Assembly: GCA_964036155.1 (NCBI GenBank)
Contig: OZ038423.1
Location: 48,623,249-48,687,248 of the forward strand
DNA from: Diploscapter coronatus
Lineage: Eukaryota > Nematoda > Chromadorea > Rhabditida > Rhabditidae
DNA length: 64,000 nucleotides
Direction of reading: 5' to 3'
Part shown: positions 61,001 to 64,000 of the stretch, in pieces
How the letters are laid out: each line of letters begins with the position of its first letter
Position numbering within the stretch: the stretch's first letter is position 1
Position numbers and translations under genes: made by a program
Notes under the pieces: model-generated
Seen by the model: the letters and a program-made list of their open reading frames with translations, nothing else
Database searches by the model: none
Told to the model about the DNA's origin: nothing

Positions 61001-64000
61001 AACATGACCCCCGATCTCCATCCGACTATCGGTAAATTTTATTTGTATTTTCCCTATATTTTTTATTTTTTATTTTGAGTTGAGAAATCACTATCCGAAT
61101 TGTCAGGTTCAATGATATTTGTAGCATAGGAACTTCTGAAACTTATATTTATTTACTTTAACACCATTAAACCAATGAACATGCACCTGCAATTATAAGA
61201 GCTCTGAATCATGCGAATATGTCCAGAAAGACTAGATTATTTTTCAAAAGTATAATGCTTTTCCAGGAAGCGGCCTGTGGTTCGAAGAGGCTTGGCACTG
61301 GTTCACGGTTCCGGAAAATAACAGCCTAATTGATCCGAACATTCTCAAGCTCTTTGGAAGGTAAACAATTTTAAAAAAAGTTTTTTTCAAAAGTTAAGAT
61401 TTCTAGACTTTCCTATGAGTGCCCGAACCTGATCGACTGGACAGATAAACTGGACATGATTTTCACGAAGGTAATTTTTTAAATGAAATCTTGCGCCATT
61501 TCGATATGCCTTGAAATTTCAACTTTCCACAAAATTATTACTTTTTCTAAAACATAACAAAAGTTCTAAATTTAGATGATTCGTTCCCTGCATTTGGGAA
61601 AGCTGGATGGCATGTCTCAGAGCCTGAGTTTCGAGCAGTTCACCATGTGGATCACCTATATGCTTGGGTCGAAATGCCATGATGCGTACGTTTCTCTTCC
61701 TATTTTTAAATTATGTAAATGTTTTATTTTCGACGAATAATAATCTATTATTGATTACTTAGTTTTAACGATTTATCAACAATTTTGAAAACATTTTTCC
61801 GAAAAGCCCTCTGCAAACTCCTCAAAAAGTAACTTTTTCACGGCTATTTAGCCGAAGTTTTGAAACATTTCATTTTTGTATAACATTTTCGCACGAGTCC
61901 ACTAAAAGAGTCATTCTCTAGATTATTTATCGGAAATCTTTAAACTTATCACATTTTCCTATTTTGAACCACCGTTTTATATGGGATTAGGTAATAACGA
62001 GTTGTTATCAAGGGTCAAGATTCACTTGTTTATAATTCATTACTTGAGACATATTTGAATATTTGATTTTTTCAGTCTGATCCATCACCTGAAGTCTGTG
62101 TTGGAGTTGATTGAGGACTTCCTGCATCCATCCAACCATGGAGATCACTCCCAGTACCTGCTCAGCTTCATTCAAAAGTAGGCAATTTTCGAAAGCTTGA
62201 ATATTTATCTTTTGAGAAATTTATAGTTGCTCAATGAGCTACTAGTATTAAATATTCTGAAAAATTTAAGAAATTCTGAAGCATGGAAAATCTTTAAATT
62301 GCTCATTTTGCAGATTCTCGCACAACGTGGTTTTGCGAGTGAAGCGCGAGCGGAACGAGAAGTCGAATAAACCCAAGACCACCAACAAAATTCCACCTGA
62401 AATGAGACTTACTCAGGTATTCTAAAACTACTTTTAGGCTTCACAGAAATTTATAATCTAATTCATTTTTATTCAAAGTGTTACGGTTTTCTTTTTCTAT
62501 TCAGTCGAAAAATAATTCTCTCAAAATTTAGGAAAAAATGGTTCCAGAATTATATTTATATTTCAGAAACATCTCGATGAATTGGCGGAATTGTTCGTTC
62601 CCTCGCTCAAACTGGCCATTTTCACGAAAGTCCGCAATGAATTTGTCAGTCCGATCTACAGAAATTTCGGAAGCTTCGCGCCGAAAATCATCATCCCTGC
62701 TGTTCTGGAAATGTAAGATTTTTAATTTAAATAAAATAGATACTCTTTACGAAAAATTTATTTGAAAGAGAACTGAGTCGGTTTTTCATTGAATCATTTT
62801 TGGAGAAAAACATCCTATTTTTAGGGTTTACCCAGCTCTGGAAACATTGACCGAGCCCCACCGCTTGATTCAATCTTTGACAGTCTTGTTGGGAGTCCTC
62901 ATTCCACTCGTCCGAGATCAACCCGATGCGCAAGGAAGATCGATGCGAATTCACGCGGTCACTCTGCTCAACCAGCTTTTGCCCGGACTCGACAGAAACG
63001 ACATCGCCAAATGCATGGCTACTTATCAGGTGATTTTTGGATTTGCATATGATAATTTTTGCCCACCTAAATACAATATCATTTTTCTATTTTCATTTTG
63101 TCTGTGATGAGGCAATATTTGAAACACTTTTCTATAAAAATGCAATTATTCAGTCAGTAATAGCTGCTGTTTTTCTCATTTATTTTATTCGGTTAAGTGG
63201 GAGATAGGAACGTAGTTTTTTCCTAAAATACCGAATTTTAGATGGACTTTTAAAAGTTGAATTTCAGCTGGCGGGTGTTCTCTTGAACCTGGTGATCCTC
63301 GTTGATTGCTCAGATGCGGTGCATTTGCGGGACGATCTGACTGAAGAGGAGAGAGAACTCTGCTCGGCAACTGCCAACTTTGAGAGCATCATCACCATGA
63401 TAATTGATAGGTGAGAGGTTTTGACTTGTTAAATTAGGTTTCTTTCTGTCATTACAGGAGCGAGTTTCGTTCTTGCTATGGAAACACTTGAAACCTAATT
63501 CAACCACATTTTGCAAGCGATAGTTTTTGATGGAAAGCCATTTTTATTTTTGCAAGTTCGGCCAACAGAACACTCAACGTTTTTGTAATAAAGCTGCAAA
63601 GAAATTTGGAAGCTATGTTTGAATTTTTTTTTTCTCTGAAGTCTCATAAAAAATGATCAAAAGCCTAAAACATGAAATTTTCAGGATGTTCACGATGCTG
63701 ATCGACTGCGGTCAGTCTGCTTCATCCTCGGGATTACATTCCGGAATTTCGACCAAGGAGACCCTCAACTTGGAGGACTCCATTCTCCACCGAGGCACGA
63801 TCTCCGTCTACAGAGCCATCTGCAGGAATACGGGATCCGCGCTTTTCAAGGTAGCGGTTTTGCTAGTTTCACTTTTTCCTTCTGTAAACATCGAACTCGT
63901 CATTTTACTAGTTTCATCTATGAAATTACATTTAAAAAAAAAAGCTTATTTTAATTTTTTTTAATAAAAATTGATGTTTCATGAAAACAAAAAGAATGGA
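58073..64000 (+). CDS. Proteasome activator PA200/Blm10 (PSME4), N-terminal part
   Basis: HEAT-repeat activator that caps the 20S proteasome; the gene runs off the right edge. Exons: 58073-58075 (ATG only), 58675-58786, 59047-59093, 59217-59371, 60026-60163, 60394-60463, 60516-60647, 60926-61031, 61267-61360, 61407-61470, 61576-61685, 62076-62177, 62314-62416, 62567-62712, 62825-63029, 63268-63410, 63685-63850: 632 codons, roughly a third of a typical PA200. After an acidic N-terminus ([16 protein letters not shown]) come blocks recognisable from PSME4: [62 protein letters not shown], and [11 protein letters not shown]. An acidic head is commoner in yeast/plant Blm10 than in the human protein. 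The exon at 60394 uses a TTTAAG acceptor, chosen because the nearer CTGCAG would shift frame to a stop. A decayed MITE lies in the intron 59372-60025. Confidence 0.92.
59443..59612 (+). mobile_element. MITE family 1, copy D (decayed, PA200 intron)
   Basis: Contains CTGCGACCTACCCCTATAAT, a second weaker ATCGACCTCTCGTATATCTC, and a right end TTCCGACTCAAATATTCCCT that matches copy B. The terminal repeats are eroded. It lies in the intron 59372-60025. Confidence 0.6.

Noticed and set aside
1..64000. tRNA, rRNA, CRISPR or bacterial-type operator sequences
   Set aside because: Scanned by eye on both strands; none seen, and a nuclear nematode region gives no reason to expect CRISPR or operators.

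Overview
This is nuclear DNA from a nematode, most likely a rhabditid. Reasons: AT-rich non-coding DNA; many small exons; introns down to 39-50 nt with GT...TTTTCAG ends; acceptor-like sites just upstream of several start codons, as expected for spliced-leader trans-splicing; and nematode-type gene families (receptor guanylate cyclases, NRF-6/OAC-like acyltransferases, UGTs). A minority of acceptors end in AAG or GAG, so I do not assign a species. All exon models were made by hand from reading frame, phase and comparison between paralogs; there is no transcript support.

Layout. 1-7458 (+): receptor guanylate cyclase, 5' end cut by the window edge. 9530-15267 (-): a second receptor guanylate cyclase, tail-to-tail paralog of the first. 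17240-20814 (-): single-pass membrane protein resembling LAP1/LULL1 torsin activators. 22958-27307 (+) and 31281-37802 (+): tandem paralogous C2H2 zinc-finger genes with matching exon order. 38967-44085 (-): acyltransferase-3 membrane domain fused to an SGNH domain. 46806-53322 (-): 17-exon UDP-glycosyltransferase. 53430-55618 (-): weak small gene model. 56013-56547 (-): a small gene whose BH3 motif matches the EGL-1/CED-13 type and which ends in a hydrophobic tail. 58073 to the right edge (+): N-terminal third or so of a PA200/Blm10 (PSME4) proteasome activator.

Introns and spacers are full of small inverted-repeat (MITE-like) elements. One family (ends near CAGACCTAGGGAG) has five copies, four of them in introns of four different genes; a second fold-back family has three clear copies and one decayed copy. 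Four other fold-back elements and one compact hairpin occur once each. No transposase, tRNA, rRNA or CRISPR array was seen.

The genes do not form one pathway. The most interesting item is the BH3-only candidate: its motif is assembled by a phase-0 splice and would be missed by ordinary ORF calling. Also notable are the torsin-activator homolog with a retained candidate arginine finger, two GC-AG introns supported by paralogs, and an intron in one zinc-finger paralog that is absent from the other and carries a MITE.
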